A stretch of DNA of 64,000 nt. It comes from Pseudomonas salomonii (GTDB lineage: Bacteria; Pseudomonadota; Gammaproteobacteria; Pseudomonadales; Pseudomonadaceae). The first letter of the stretch is position 1, and each line of letters begins with the position of its first letter. Location of the stretch: NCBI RefSeq assembly GCF_900107155.1, contig NZ_FNOX01000011.1:124001-188000 (forward strand), in the 5' to 3' direction. This document shows positions 1-7,923 of the stretch, one piece after another. Made by a program: the position numbers and the translations under genes. The notes under the pieces are model-generated. The model searched no databases, had not been told where the DNA came from, and worked only from the letters and a program-made list of their open reading frames with translations.

Positions 1-712
1 TGGCGAGCACTGCGCTCAGCTCACGTTCTTTATCCCAACCACGGTAGTAGCTCAGCGTCAGCCCCTCGAGATCCAACAACTCACTCAAGGTCTGCTCAAA
101 GACTGGTTTCAAGGCTTTGATATAGGCGCGGCGGTATTCATCTATTTCGTCGCTGGCCAGGCACAGTTCCCGGTCCCAGGCCGCTTGCGAAGCGGCGTCA
201 AGTGTACCATGCCGCAGCCATGAGTTCCGCTGCCGCAGGGCCTTCTGAAGGCGCTGCCAAGTGGTCATGAAACGCGGTTCCACGTGGAACACTCCCCAAT
301 CGAGGAACTGCCTGCGAATTTTCGGCGCACCTTCCAACAGGCGGAAACTGTCTGGGTTAATCAGTTGCAACGGCAGGATTTCTGCCAGCTGTGCTGCACT
401 GCGGGCGTTTTGCCCGTCAATGCGAATCTGGAAGTCACCGCCGCGATCGCGGGATATCCCCAGGGCACTGTGCCCCCCTTCAGCCAGTTCAACCTGGCCA
501 AACACTGTGCAAGCCAGCTGTTCATATTGAATCACCGGCAACAAGCGAGCACTACGGAAGGAACGGGCAAGCCCAAGCAAATGAACGGCTTCCAGCACGC
601 TGGTTTTGCCGCTGCCGTTGGCGCCGTAAAGGATATTGATGCGGGGGGAGGGAGAGAAGGTCACCGGGTGCAGATTGCGCACCGCGGTGACCGAGACGCG
701 ACTGAGGGACAT
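1..712 (-). CDS. recF: RecF, DNA replication/repair protein (partial, C-terminus outside window)
   Basis: RecF is an SMC-like ATPase that loads RecA at gapped DNA with RecO and RecR. The visible 237 codons begin with MSLSRVSVTAVRNLHPVTF and carry a Walker A motif GANGSGKT at residues 30-37, followed by the family hallmark RINILYG region just before it. No in-frame stop is reached, so the gene runs off the left edge. The start lies 20 bases after dnaN in the dnaA-dnaN-recF order typical of Pseudomonas. A ParB-binding parS palindrome is embedded in the coding sequence at 276-291. Confidence 0.95.
   Translation of the reverse strand, partial: MSLSRVSVTAVRNLHPVTFSPSPRINILYGANGSGKTSVLEAVHLLGLARSFRSARLLPVIQYEQLACTVFGQVELAEGGHSALGISRDRGGDFQIRIDGQNARSAAQLAEILPLQLINPDSFRLLEGAPKIRRQFLDWGVFHVEPRFMTTWQRLQKALRQRNSWLRHGTLDAASQAAWDRELCLASDEIDEYRRAYIKALKPVFEQTLSELLDLEGLTLSYYRGWDKERELSAVLA
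276..291. promoter_or_regulatory. parS: parS site (ParB binding) inside recF
   Basis: GGTTCCACGTGGAACA matches the Pseudomonas parS consensus TGTTCCACGTGGAACA at 15 of 16 positions. It lies in recF, about 3.2 kb from oriC on the dnaA side. ParB (15818-16690 here) is expected to nucleate on it for origin segregation. Confidence 0.88.
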
Positions 713-732
713 CTAGCTTCTGCTGAGCATGA

Positions 733-1836
733 TTACAGGCGCATCGGCATAACAACGTAAGCCGAGTCGTCGTTGTCGGATTCTTGCACCAGGGCACTGC
801 TGTTGGAGTCCGACAGAATCAGGCGAACCTGTTCGGTGGTCATCACACCCAGTACGTCCAGCAGGTAGCTCACGTTAAAGCCGATTTCCAGCGAGCCGCC
901 GTTGTAGTCAACGCCAACTTCTTCTTCCGCTTCTTCCTGCTCCGGGTTATTGGCCTGGATTTTCAGCTGACCGTTAGCCAGTTGCAGACGAATACCACGG
1001 TACTTCTCGTTGGACAGAATCGCAGTACGGCTGAACGCTTCACGCAGCGCCTGACGATCGCCGATCACCAGCTTGTCGCCACCTTTTGGCAGCACACGCT
1101 CGTAATCCGGGAATTTGCCGTCAACCAGCTTGGACGTGAAGGTGAATTCGCCCGTGGTGGCACGGATGTGGTGCTGACCCAGGACGATGCTGACATTGCC
1201 ATCCGGCTCGGTGAGCAGACGCGCCAGTTCCAGGATACCTTTACGCGGCACGATGACCTGGTGACGGTCCGGCTGGCCGATATCGGCACGCATCGAGCAC
1301 ATGGCCAGGCGGTGACCGTCGGTAGCCACTGCACGGATAACGCCTTCAGCGACCTCCAGCAGCATGCCATTGAGGTAGTAACGCACGTCCTGCTGGGCCA
1401 TGGCGAAGCTGGTGCGTTCGATCAAACGGCGTAGCTTGCTCTGGTCCAGGCTGCAGGTCAGCGAGCCTGGGCCTTCTTCGACGGTAGGGAAGTCATTGGC
1501 CGGCAAGGTCGACAGCGTGAAACGGCTGCGACCGGCCTTGACCACCAATTTCTGCTCATCGACCTTGATGTCGATCAGCGCATCGTTGGGCAGGCTTTTG
1601 CAGATGTCCATCAGCTTACGTGCCGGCACAGTGATTTCGCCGGGCTCAGCCGGCTCTTCGAGCTGCACGCGACCCACCAGTTCGACTTCCAGGTCGGTAC
1701 CGGTCAAAGACAATTGCTGGCCTTCGACCACCAGCAATACGTTGGAAAGCACCGGCAAGGTCTGTCGGCGCTCAACGACGCCTGCGACCAGTTGCAGGGG
1801 TTTCAACAGGGCTTCGCGTTGAATGGTGAAATGCAT
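733..1836 (-). CDS. dnaN: DNA polymerase III beta subunit (sliding clamp)
   Basis: The 367-residue product is the usual length of the beta clamp, a ring-shaped dimer of three repeated domains that tethers polymerase III to DNA. It starts MHFTIQREALLKPLQLVAGVVERR and ends YVVMPMRL, the conserved C-terminal clamp sequence next to the hydrophobic partner-binding pocket. It sits between dnaA (38 bases upstream) and recF (20 bases downstream) on the same strand, so co-transcription with both is likely. Confidence 0.98.
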   Translation of the reverse strand: MHFTIQREALLKPLQLVAGVVERRQTLPVLSNVLLVVEGQQLSLTGTDLEVELVGRVQLEEPAEPGEITVPARKLMDICKSLPNDALIDIKVDEQKLVVKAGRSRFTLSTLPANDFPTVEEGPGSLTCSLDQSKLRRLIERTSFAMAQQDVRYYLNGMLLEVAEGVIRAVATDGHRLAMCSMRADIGQPDRHQVIVPRKGILELARLLTEPDGNVSIVLGQHHIRATTGEFTFTSKLVDGKFPDYERVLPKGGDKLVIGDRQALREAFSRTAILSNEKYRGIRLQLANGQLKIQANNPEQEEAEEEVGVDYNGGSLEIGFNVSYLLDVLGVMTTEQVRLILSDSNSSALVQESDNDDSAYVVMPMRL

Positions 1837-1874
1837 GGTCTAGTCCCTTGCCTTAATAAGCTGCGCTGGTGTCA

Positions 1875-3389
1875 TCAGGTAGTCAGTGTACGCAGCAGGT
1901 TCTTGTAGTCCTCGCGAATATCCGCGTCGGATTCCTTAAGTTCATTGATCTTGCGGCACGCATGCAAGACCGTGGTGTGGTCTCGACCGCCAAACACATC
2001 ACCGATTTCCGGCAGGCTGTGGTTGGTCAGCTCTTTGGAGAGCGCCATCGCCACCTGACGTGGACGTGCCACCGAGCGCGAACGGCGCTTGGACAGCAGG
2101 TCGGAAATCTTGATCTTGTAGTACTCAGCCACGGTGCGCTGAATGTTATCCACACTCACCAGCTTGTCTTGCAGTGCCAGCAAGTCTTTGAGGGATTCGC
2201 GAATCAACTCGATGGTGATGTCGCGCCCCATGAAGTGCGAGTGTGCGATAACCCGCTTGAGCGCGCCTTCGAGCTCACGCACGTTGGAACGAATGCGTTG
2301 GGCGATAAAGAAGGCTGCATCGTGGGGCAGGTCGACTTTCGCCTGGTCGGCCTTTTTCATCAGGATCGCCACGCGGGTTTCCAGCTCCGGCGGTTCTACC
2401 GCAACGGTCAGGCCCCAGCCAAAGCGTGACTTCAAGCGTTCTTCCAGGCCTTCGATTTCCTTCGGGTAACGGTCACTGGTCAAGATGACCTGTTGGCCGC
2501 CTTCGAGCAGGGCGTTGAATGTGTGGAAAAACTCTTCCTGGGAACGCTCCTTGCGAGCGAAGAATTGAATGTCATCGATCAGCAAGGCGTCCACCGAACG
2601 GTAGAAACGCTTGAATTCGTTGATTGCGTTGAGCTGCAAGGCCTTGACCATGTCAGCCACGAAGCGCTCCGAGTGCAGGTACACAACCTTGGCATTCGGG
2701 TTCTTCTTTAATAGATGGTTACCCACAGCGTGCATCAAGTGAGTCTTACCCAAGCCAACGCCACCATAAAGGAAGAGCGGGTTGTAACCATGCTTGGGGT
2801 TATCGGCTACCTGCCAGGCGGCCGCGCGGGCCAGCTGGTTGGATTTACCTTCGACGAAGTTCTCAAAGGTAAAGGTACGGTTCAGGTAACTGGTGTGCTT
2901 GAGCGCACCTTCCACCTGCACGGTGCGCTGCTCGGCGCGAACCGGTGCTTGCTGCGAGCTGGCGCCAGCCATCGGATCAAAGCTGTCACGCGATGGCTCT
3001 TCATTTATAGGCGCGTTTTTCTGCGACGACGATTTCGACGGCGCCTGGGCAACGGGCGCCGGCGAGTTATTAACAGGTGCCGCTTGGGCTTGAGACGCAG
3101 CCGCCGCCAGCGGCGCATTCGGCGCAGCACGCGGTGCAGAACTGCGTTTGCTGCCTATTAATAAGGAAAGCACGGGCGCGATGCCGTTGCCGTGTTCATC
3201 GAGCAATTCGAGAACGCGGCTCAGGTATTTCTCGTTGACCCAATCGAGAACAAAACGATTCGGCGCGTAGACACGCAACTCGTCGCCTTCGGCTTCGACC
3301 TGTAGCGGACGGATCCAGGTGTTGAATTGCTGGGCAGGCAGCTCTTCGCGCAAAAGCTCCACGCACTGCTGCCAAAGTTCCACTGACAC
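1875..3389 (-). CDS. dnaA: Chromosomal replication initiator protein DnaA
   Basis: This 504-residue AAA+ protein binds DnaA boxes and unwinds oriC. Domain I is at the N-terminus (SVELWQQCVELLREELPAQ), followed by a long Ala/Pro/Ser-rich linker (about residues 80-165). The AAA+ domain has Walker A GGVGLGKT at 209-216 and Walker B LLIDDIQF, and the C-terminal helix-turn-helix contains the DnaA signature GGRDHTTVLHACRKI. It reads away from oriC, which begins directly upstream. Its boxes TTATCCACA are abundant in this window. Confidence 0.98.
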   Translation of the reverse strand: MSVELWQQCVELLREELPAQQFNTWIRPLQVEAEGDELRVYAPNRFVLDWVNEKYLSRVLELLDEHGNGIAPVLSLLIGSKRSSAPRAAPNAPLAAAASQAQAAPVNNSPAPVAQAPSKSSSQKNAPINEEPSRDSFDPMAGASSQQAPVRAEQRTVQVEGALKHTSYLNRTFTFENFVEGKSNQLARAAAWQVADNPKHGYNPLFLYGGVGLGKTHLMHAVGNHLLKKNPNAKVVYLHSERFVADMVKALQLNAINEFKRFYRSVDALLIDDIQFFARKERSQEEFFHTFNALLEGGQQVILTSDRYPKEIEGLEERLKSRFGWGLTVAVEPPELETRVAILMKKADQAKVDLPHDAAFFIAQRIRSNVRELEGALKRVIAHSHFMGRDITIELIRESLKDLLALQDKLVSVDNIQRTVAEYYKIKISDLLSKRRSRSVARPRQVAMALSKELTNHSLPEIGDVFGGRDHTTVLHACRKINELKESDADIREDYKNLLRTLTT

Positions 3390-3975
3390 GGATATCCCCT
3401 AAGTTGAAAGCCGGTGAGGCAAAAACAGCCGCCATTGTAGCGGCCAGACGCCCACTTATCCACATGTAGGTTGCTCACAGAGCAGCCAAAATCAATGTGT
3501 TAAGTGCAAAAAAGCCGACCAATGGTCTGTGCATAAGCTCTGTGGATAAGCGTACCTAAGCTCGTTGTACAAGTGGGGTCGAAAGTCTGTGGGTAACTGG
3601 CCTGTGGATAACAACCCATTCCACCCACAGCTTATCCGACAGCGCAGCACAGGCAGAGCACTGTTTTCCCCCGTACTTGTCATTCTCTGTACAGCAGGTG
3701 GAATATGGCCTCAAGGCAGTTATCCACAGATGATCGCCTGCCTAGCTTTTATAAGCTTTACAGAAAAGCTTTAAATAACTTCCTTCTTTATTTTTATATC
3801 TATGGCATTGCTCGTGAAAGCCAGGCGGATAGAAAAGGGCCGATTGCCTATGGAAGATCTAATTGAAGGAAAAGCTGGTTGGAAATTGACCTAGAGGCTT
3901 GCTTTCTCTAGAATCGCCGGTCTCTTAAAACGGGGGCCATTCCGGCCCGTTGTGGACGAACCAGGTAACAACGCC
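3390..3975. other. oriC: Chromosomal origin of replication (oriC), dnaA-rpmH intergenic region
   Basis: This 586-base gap contains four perfect DnaA boxes: TTATCCACA at 3456-3464 and 3720-3728, and its complement TGTGGATAA at 3541-3549 and 3603-3611. A one-mismatch box, TGTGGGTAA, lies at 3588-3596. An AT-rich stretch at about 3760-3806, next to the last box, is the likely unwinding element. The position between dnaA and rpmH is the established oriC location in Pseudomonas. The right end also holds the rpmH promoter. No protein gene is seen in the gap. Confidence 0.9.
3886..3914 (+). promoter_or_regulatory. Sigma-70 promoter of rpmH-rnpA
   Basis: TTGACC at 3886-3891 and TAGAAT at 3909-3914 are separated by 17 bases. 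The predicted transcription start is near 3921, about 55 bases before rpmH. Both hexamers are close to the sigma-70 consensus, as expected for a ribosomal protein gene. Confidence 0.75.
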
Positions 3976-4110
3976 ATGAAACGTACTTTCCAACCAAGCA
4001 CCATCAAACGCGCCCGTACTCACGGCTTCCGTGCTCGCATGGCTACCAAGAACGGCCGTGCTGTCCTGTCGCGTCGCCGCGCCAAAGGTCGTGCGCGTCT
4101 GGCAGTTTGA
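3976..4110 (+). CDS. rpmH: 50S ribosomal protein L34
   Basis: The 44-residue, very basic protein starts MKRTFQPSTIKRARTHGFRA and ends RRRAKGRARLAV, which is L34 over its whole length. L34 is a small rRNA-binding protein of the large ribosomal subunit. The gene is the first of the rpmH-rnpA-yidD-yidC cluster and follows a strong promoter. It is followed after 16 bases by rnpA. It is too short for many ORF cut-offs but is unmistakable. Confidence 0.98.
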   Translation: MKRTFQPSTIKRARTHGFRARMATKNGRAVLSRRRAKGRARLAV

Positions 4111-4126
4111 TAATCCGGTACTGGTG

Positions 4127-4531
4127 GTGAGTCAGGACTTCAGTCGGGAAAAGCGTCTGCTAACCCCCCGGCATTTCAAGGCAGTCTTTGACTCCCCCAC
4201 CGGCAAGGTTCCGGGGAAAAATCTCCTGCTCCTTGCGCGTAACAACGATCTGGATCACCCCCGTCTCGGGTTGGTGATCGGCAAGAAGAGCGTAAAGCTC
4301 TCCGTTGAGCGCAATCGCCTCAAGCGTCTGATGCGCGAATCGTTTCGCCTCCACCAGGACACTCTGGTTGGTTGGGATATTGTTATCGTCGCGCGCAAAG
4401 GCTTGGGGGATGTAGAAAACCCCGAATTGATTCAGCATTTCGGCAAGCTCTGGAAACGTTTGGCGCGTACCAACAAGCCAGCACCAGCAGTCAGCACCGA
4501 AACTGTAGGGGTAGACAGCACCAATGCGTAA
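4127..4531 (+). CDS. rnpA: Ribonuclease P protein component
   Basis: RnpA (C5) is the basic protein cofactor of the RNase P ribozyme that trims tRNA 5' ends. A GTG start is chosen because the product then begins VSQDFSREKRLLTPRHF, as in Pseudomonas RnpA, and gives 134 residues. An upstream in-frame ATG at 4031 would overlap rpmH and add unrelated sequence. The RNR signature is present as SVERNRLKRLMRESFR. The 3' end overlaps yidD by 8 bases, suggesting coupled translation. Confidence 0.95.
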   Translation: MSQDFSREKRLLTPRHFKAVFDSPTGKVPGKNLLLLARNNDLDHPRLGLVIGKKSVKLSVERNRLKRLMRESFRLHQDTLVGWDIVIVARKGLGDVENPELIQHFGKLWKRLARTNKPAPAVSTETVGVDSTNA

Positions 4532-4769
4532 ACTGGCACTCGTTCCGATCCAGTTTTACCGTTATGCCATTAGTCCTCTGATGGCCGACCACTGTCGTTT
4601 CTACCCCAGTTGTTCCTGCTACGCGTTAGAGGCCATAGAAAATCATGGTCTTCTGCGCGGTGGCTGGCTGGCCTTTCGTCGTTTAGGCCGCTGTCATCCG
4701 TGGAATCCCGGTGGTTTCGACCCGGTTCCACCTATCCCTACCTCCCGTTCTTCTTCGATGGCCGAGTAA
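4524..4769 (+). CDS. yidD: Membrane protein insertion efficiency factor YidD
   Basis: The 81-residue product, MRKLALVPIQFYRYAISPL..., carries the YidD signature CRFYPSCSCYALEAIENHG with its three conserved cysteines and the later WNPGGFDPVP motif. YidD is a small, membrane-associated, amphipathic protein that assists YidC-dependent membrane insertion. The gene overlaps the end of rnpA and stops 2 bases before yidC, so the three are likely translationally coupled. Confidence 0.95.
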   Translation: MRKLALVPIQFYRYAISPLMADHCRFYPSCSCYALEAIENHGLLRGGWLAFRRLGRCHPWNPGGFDPVPPIPTSRSSSMAE

Positions 4770-4771
4770 TC

Positions 4772-6454
4772 ATGGATATTAAACGCACGATCCTGATCGT
4801 CGCCCTGGCAATCGTGTCCTACGTCATGGTTCTTAAGTGGAACCAGGACTACGGCCAAGCTGCCCTGCCGACTCAGAATGTTGCTACCAATCAGGCTGCG
4901 CCGGCTATTCCGGACACCCCGCTGGGTAACAATGCGTCCGCGAGTGCCGATGTTCCCAGCGCGAATGGCGAGACAAGCGCCCCTCTAGAAACGCCAGTGG
5001 TCACCAATAAAGACCTCATCCACGTAAAAACGGATGTGCTCGACCTGGCTATCGACCCACAAGGTGGTGATATCGCGCAGTTGAAACTGCCGCTGTATCC
5101 ACGTCGCCAAGACCATCCGGATGTTCCGTTCCAACTGTTCGATAACGGTGGTGAACGTACTTATCTGGCGCAAAGCGGCCTGACCGGCACTGACGGTCCG
5201 GATGCTCGTGCTACCGGTCGTCCGGTTTATTCGACCGAACAGAAGACTTATCAACTGGCCGACGGCCAGAACCAGTTGAATGTCGACCTGAAATTCAGCC
5301 TCGACGGCGTCAACTACATCAAGCGTTTCAGCTTCACCCGTGGTCTGTACGACTTGAAGGTCACTTACCTGATCGACAACGAGAGCGCCAAGCCATGGAC
5401 GGGCAACCTGTTTGCCCAGCTCAAGCGTGACAACAGCGCCGATCCTTCTTCCAGCACCGCCACCGGCACCGCGACTTACCTGGGCGCCGCCCTGTGGACA
5501 AGTAGCGAGCCGTACAAAAAAGTGTCGATGAAAGATATCGACAAGGGCTCGCTGAAAGAAACCGTCCAAGGTGGCTGGGTTGCGTGGTTGCAACACTACT
5601 TCGTGACCGCATGGATCCCGAACAAGGGTGAAGCCAACCTGGTTCAAACCCGAAAAGACAGCCAGGGCAACTACATCATTGGTTTTACTGGCCCGGCGTT
5701 GACCGTCGCTCCAGGTGCCAAAGCTGAAACCAGCACTACCCTGTACGCCGGCCCGAAAAGCCAGGCTGTGCTCAAAGAGTTGTCCCCAGGTCTGGAACTG
5801 ACTGTGGATTACGGCATTCTGTGGTTCATTGCCCAGCCGATTTTCTGGCTGCTGCAACATATCCACAGCATTGTGGGTAACTGGGGCTTCTCGATCATCT
5901 TCCTGACCATGCTGATCAAAGGGCTTTTCTTCCCTCTGTCGGCAGCCAGCTACAAGTCGATGGCGCGTATGCGTGCCGTTGCGCCAAAACTGGCCGCTCT
6001 GAAAGAGCAACATGGTGACGACCGGCAGAAAATGTCGCAGGCCATGATGGAGCTGTACAAGAAAGAGAAGATCAACCCGCTGGGTGGTTGCTTGCCGATT
6101 CTGGTGCAGATGCCGGTATTCCTGTCGCTGTACTGGGTTCTCCTGGAAAGCGTCGAAATGCGCCAGGCACCGTTCATTCTGTGGATAACTGACCTGTCGA
6201 TTAAAGACCCGTTCTTTATTCTGCCGATCATCATGGGCGCGACCATGTTTATCCAGCAGCGTCTGAACCCGACTCCGCCGGATCCGATGCAGGCCAAGGT
6301 AATGAAAATGATGCCAATCATCTTCACCTTCTTCTTCCTGTGGTTCCCAGCGGGTCTGGTGCTGTACTGGGTGGTCAACAACGTGTTGTCGATCTCTCAA
6401 CAGTGGTACATCACACGTAAAATCGAAGCGGCTACCAAAAAAGCTGCGGCGTAA
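4772..6454 (+). CDS. yidC: Membrane protein insertase YidC
   Basis: The 560-residue protein begins MDIKRTILIVALAIVSYVMV, a first membrane segment, followed by the large periplasmic P1 domain typical of gamma-proteobacterial YidC (to about residue 345). The conserved insertase core of five C-terminal membrane segments follows (WGFSIIFLTMLIKGLFFPLSAASYKSMARM; later MKMMPIIFTFFFLWFPAGLVLYW). The in-frame ATG at 4610 was rejected because it lies inside yidD and adds non-family sequence. A perfect DnaA box lies inside the gene at 6180-6188. A hairpin terminator follows. Confidence 0.97.
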   Translation: MDIKRTILIVALAIVSYVMVLKWNQDYGQAALPTQNVATNQAAPAIPDTPLGNNASASADVPSANGETSAPLETPVVTNKDLIHVKTDVLDLAIDPQGGDIAQLKLPLYPRRQDHPDVPFQLFDNGGERTYLAQSGLTGTDGPDARATGRPVYSTEQKTYQLADGQNQLNVDLKFSLDGVNYIKRFSFTRGLYDLKVTYLIDNESAKPWTGNLFAQLKRDNSADPSSSTATGTATYLGAALWTSSEPYKKVSMKDIDKGSLKETVQGGWVAWLQHYFVTAWIPNKGEANLVQTRKDSQGNYIIGFTGPALTVAPGAKAETSTTLYAGPKSQAVLKELSPGLELTVDYGILWFIAQPIFWLLQHIHSIVGNWGFSIIFLTMLIKGLFFPLSAASYKSMARMRAVAPKLAALKEQHGDDRQKMSQAMMELYKKEKINPLGGCLPILVQMPVFLSLYWVLLESVEMRQAPFILWITDLSIKDPFFILPIIMGATMFIQQRLNPTPPDPMQAKVMKMMPIIFTFFFLWFPAGLVLYWVVNNVLSISQQWYITRKIEAATKKAAA

Positions 6455-6479
6455 TTTACTCTGTGGATAACCACTCAAG

Positions 6480-6505
6480 ACGCCCCCTAGTGGGGCGTTT
6501 TGCTT
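6480..6505 (+). terminator. Rho-independent terminator after yidC
   Basis: An ACGCCCC / GGGGCGT stem closes over a 5-base loop and is followed by a short T-rich tract (TTTTGCTT). It sits 26 bases after the yidC stop and 30 bases before mnmE. A perfect DnaA box (6462-6470) lies just upstream. Confidence 0.75.
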
Positions 6506-6533
6506 TCCGTCACTTTTGTTCTGGAACCTGCTG

Positions 6534-7904
6534 ATGAGCGCTCCTCGTGAAACCATCGCTGCCGTCGCTACCGCTCAAGGTCGCGGCGGCGTCGGTATCG
6601 TTCGAATTTCCGGGCCGCTGGCCAGCGTGGCAGCCCAGGCCATCAGCGGCCGTGAGTTGAAACCCCGATATGCCCATTACGGGCCGTTCCTGGATGCGGA
6701 TGAAACGGTATTGGATGAGGGGTTGGCGCTGTATTTCCCCGGCCCTAACTCGTTCACCGGTGAAGACGTCCTGGAACTGCAGGGCCACGGCGGCCCGGTG
6801 GTGCTGGATATGTTGCTGCAGCGTTGCCTGCAATTGGGCTGCCGTCTGGCGCGACCAGGGGAATTCAGCGAGCGGGCATTCCTCAATGACAAACTCGACC
6901 TGGCCCAGGCCGAGGCAATTGCCGATTTGATCGAAGCCAGTTCTGCACAGGCAGCGCGCAATGCGTTGCGCTCGCTGCAGGGCGCTTTTTCCCTGCGTGT
7001 GCATAACTTGACCGAGCAGTTGATCAGCTTGCGCATCTACGTCGAGGCTGCGATTGATTTCCCGGAAGAAGAAATCGACTTCCTCGCTGATGGCCACGTC
7101 CTGGCGATGCTGGATAAAGTTCGCGATGAGTTATCCACCGTCCTGCGCGAAGCCGGGCAGGGTGCTTTGCTGCGCGACGGCATGACAGTGGTGATCGCGG
7201 GGCGGCCGAATGCCGGCAAGTCCAGCCTGCTTAATGCGCTGGCGGGTCGGGAAGCGGCGATCGTTACCGAGATTGCCGGCACCACCCGGGACATCTTGCG
7301 CGAACATATCCACATCGATGGCATGCCGCTGCACGTGGTCGACACCGCCGGCTTGCGCGATACCGACGACCAGGTGGAAAAGATCGGCGTGGAACGGGCG
7401 CTCAAGGCGATCAGTGAAGCGGACCGCGTATTGCTGGTGGTGGATGCCACTGCGCCAGAGGCTATGGATCCTTTTGCCCTGTGGCCGGAATTTCTCGAGC
7501 AACGGCCAAACCCGACCAAAGTCACCCTGATCCGCAACAAGGCGGATCTAACCGGCGAAACCATTGCCATGCAGACCAGTGACGATGGCCACGTCACCAT
7601 CAGCCTGAGCGCAAAGTCAGCTGGCGATGGGTTGGAATTGCTGCGCGACCACCTCAAGGCCTGCATGGGCTATGAGCAGACCTCCGAAAGCAGCTTCAGC
7701 GCGCGCCGCAGGCACCTGGAGGCACTGCGTCACGCCAGTGCGGCGTTGGAGCACGGTCGGGCGCAGCTGACCTTGGCGGGGGCTGGCGAGCTGCTGGCTG
7801 AGGATTTACGACAGGCACAGCAGCTGCTTGGGGAAATCACCGGTGCGTTCAGCTCCGATGATTTGTTGGGAAGGATCTTTTCCAGCTTCTGTATTGGTAA
7901 GTAG
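6534..7904 (+). CDS. mnmE: tRNA uridine-5-carboxymethylaminomethyl(34) synthesis GTPase MnmE
   Basis: MnmE (TrmE) works with MnmG to modify wobble uridine 34 of several tRNAs. The start MSAPRETIAAVATAQGRGGVG gives 456 residues, the family length. The formyl-THF-binding N-domain is followed by a helical domain with an inserted Ras-like G domain: G1 motif GRPNAGKS at 223-230, DTAG, and NKAD. The protein ends with the invariant FCIGK, whose Cys is essential for the modification. In this genome its usual partner mnmG is 4.5 kb downstream because an iron cassette lies between them. Confidence 0.98.
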   Translation: MSAPRETIAAVATAQGRGGVGIVRISGPLASVAAQAISGRELKPRYAHYGPFLDADETVLDEGLALYFPGPNSFTGEDVLELQGHGGPVVLDMLLQRCLQLGCRLARPGEFSERAFLNDKLDLAQAEAIADLIEASSAQAARNALRSLQGAFSLRVHNLTEQLISLRIYVEAAIDFPEEEIDFLADGHVLAMLDKVRDELSTVLREAGQGALLRDGMTVVIAGRPNAGKSSLLNALAGREAAIVTEIAGTTRDILREHIHIDGMPLHVVDTAGLRDTDDQVEKIGVERALKAISEADRVLLVVDATAPEAMDPFALWPEFLEQRPNPTKVTLIRNKADLTGETIAMQTSDDGHVTISLSAKSAGDGLELLRDHLKACMGYEQTSESSFSARRRHLEALRHASAALEHGRAQLTLAGAGELLAEDLRQAQQLLGEITGAFSSDDLLGRIFSSFCIGK

Positions 7905-7923
7905 CCAAGTTATCCACAGGGCC

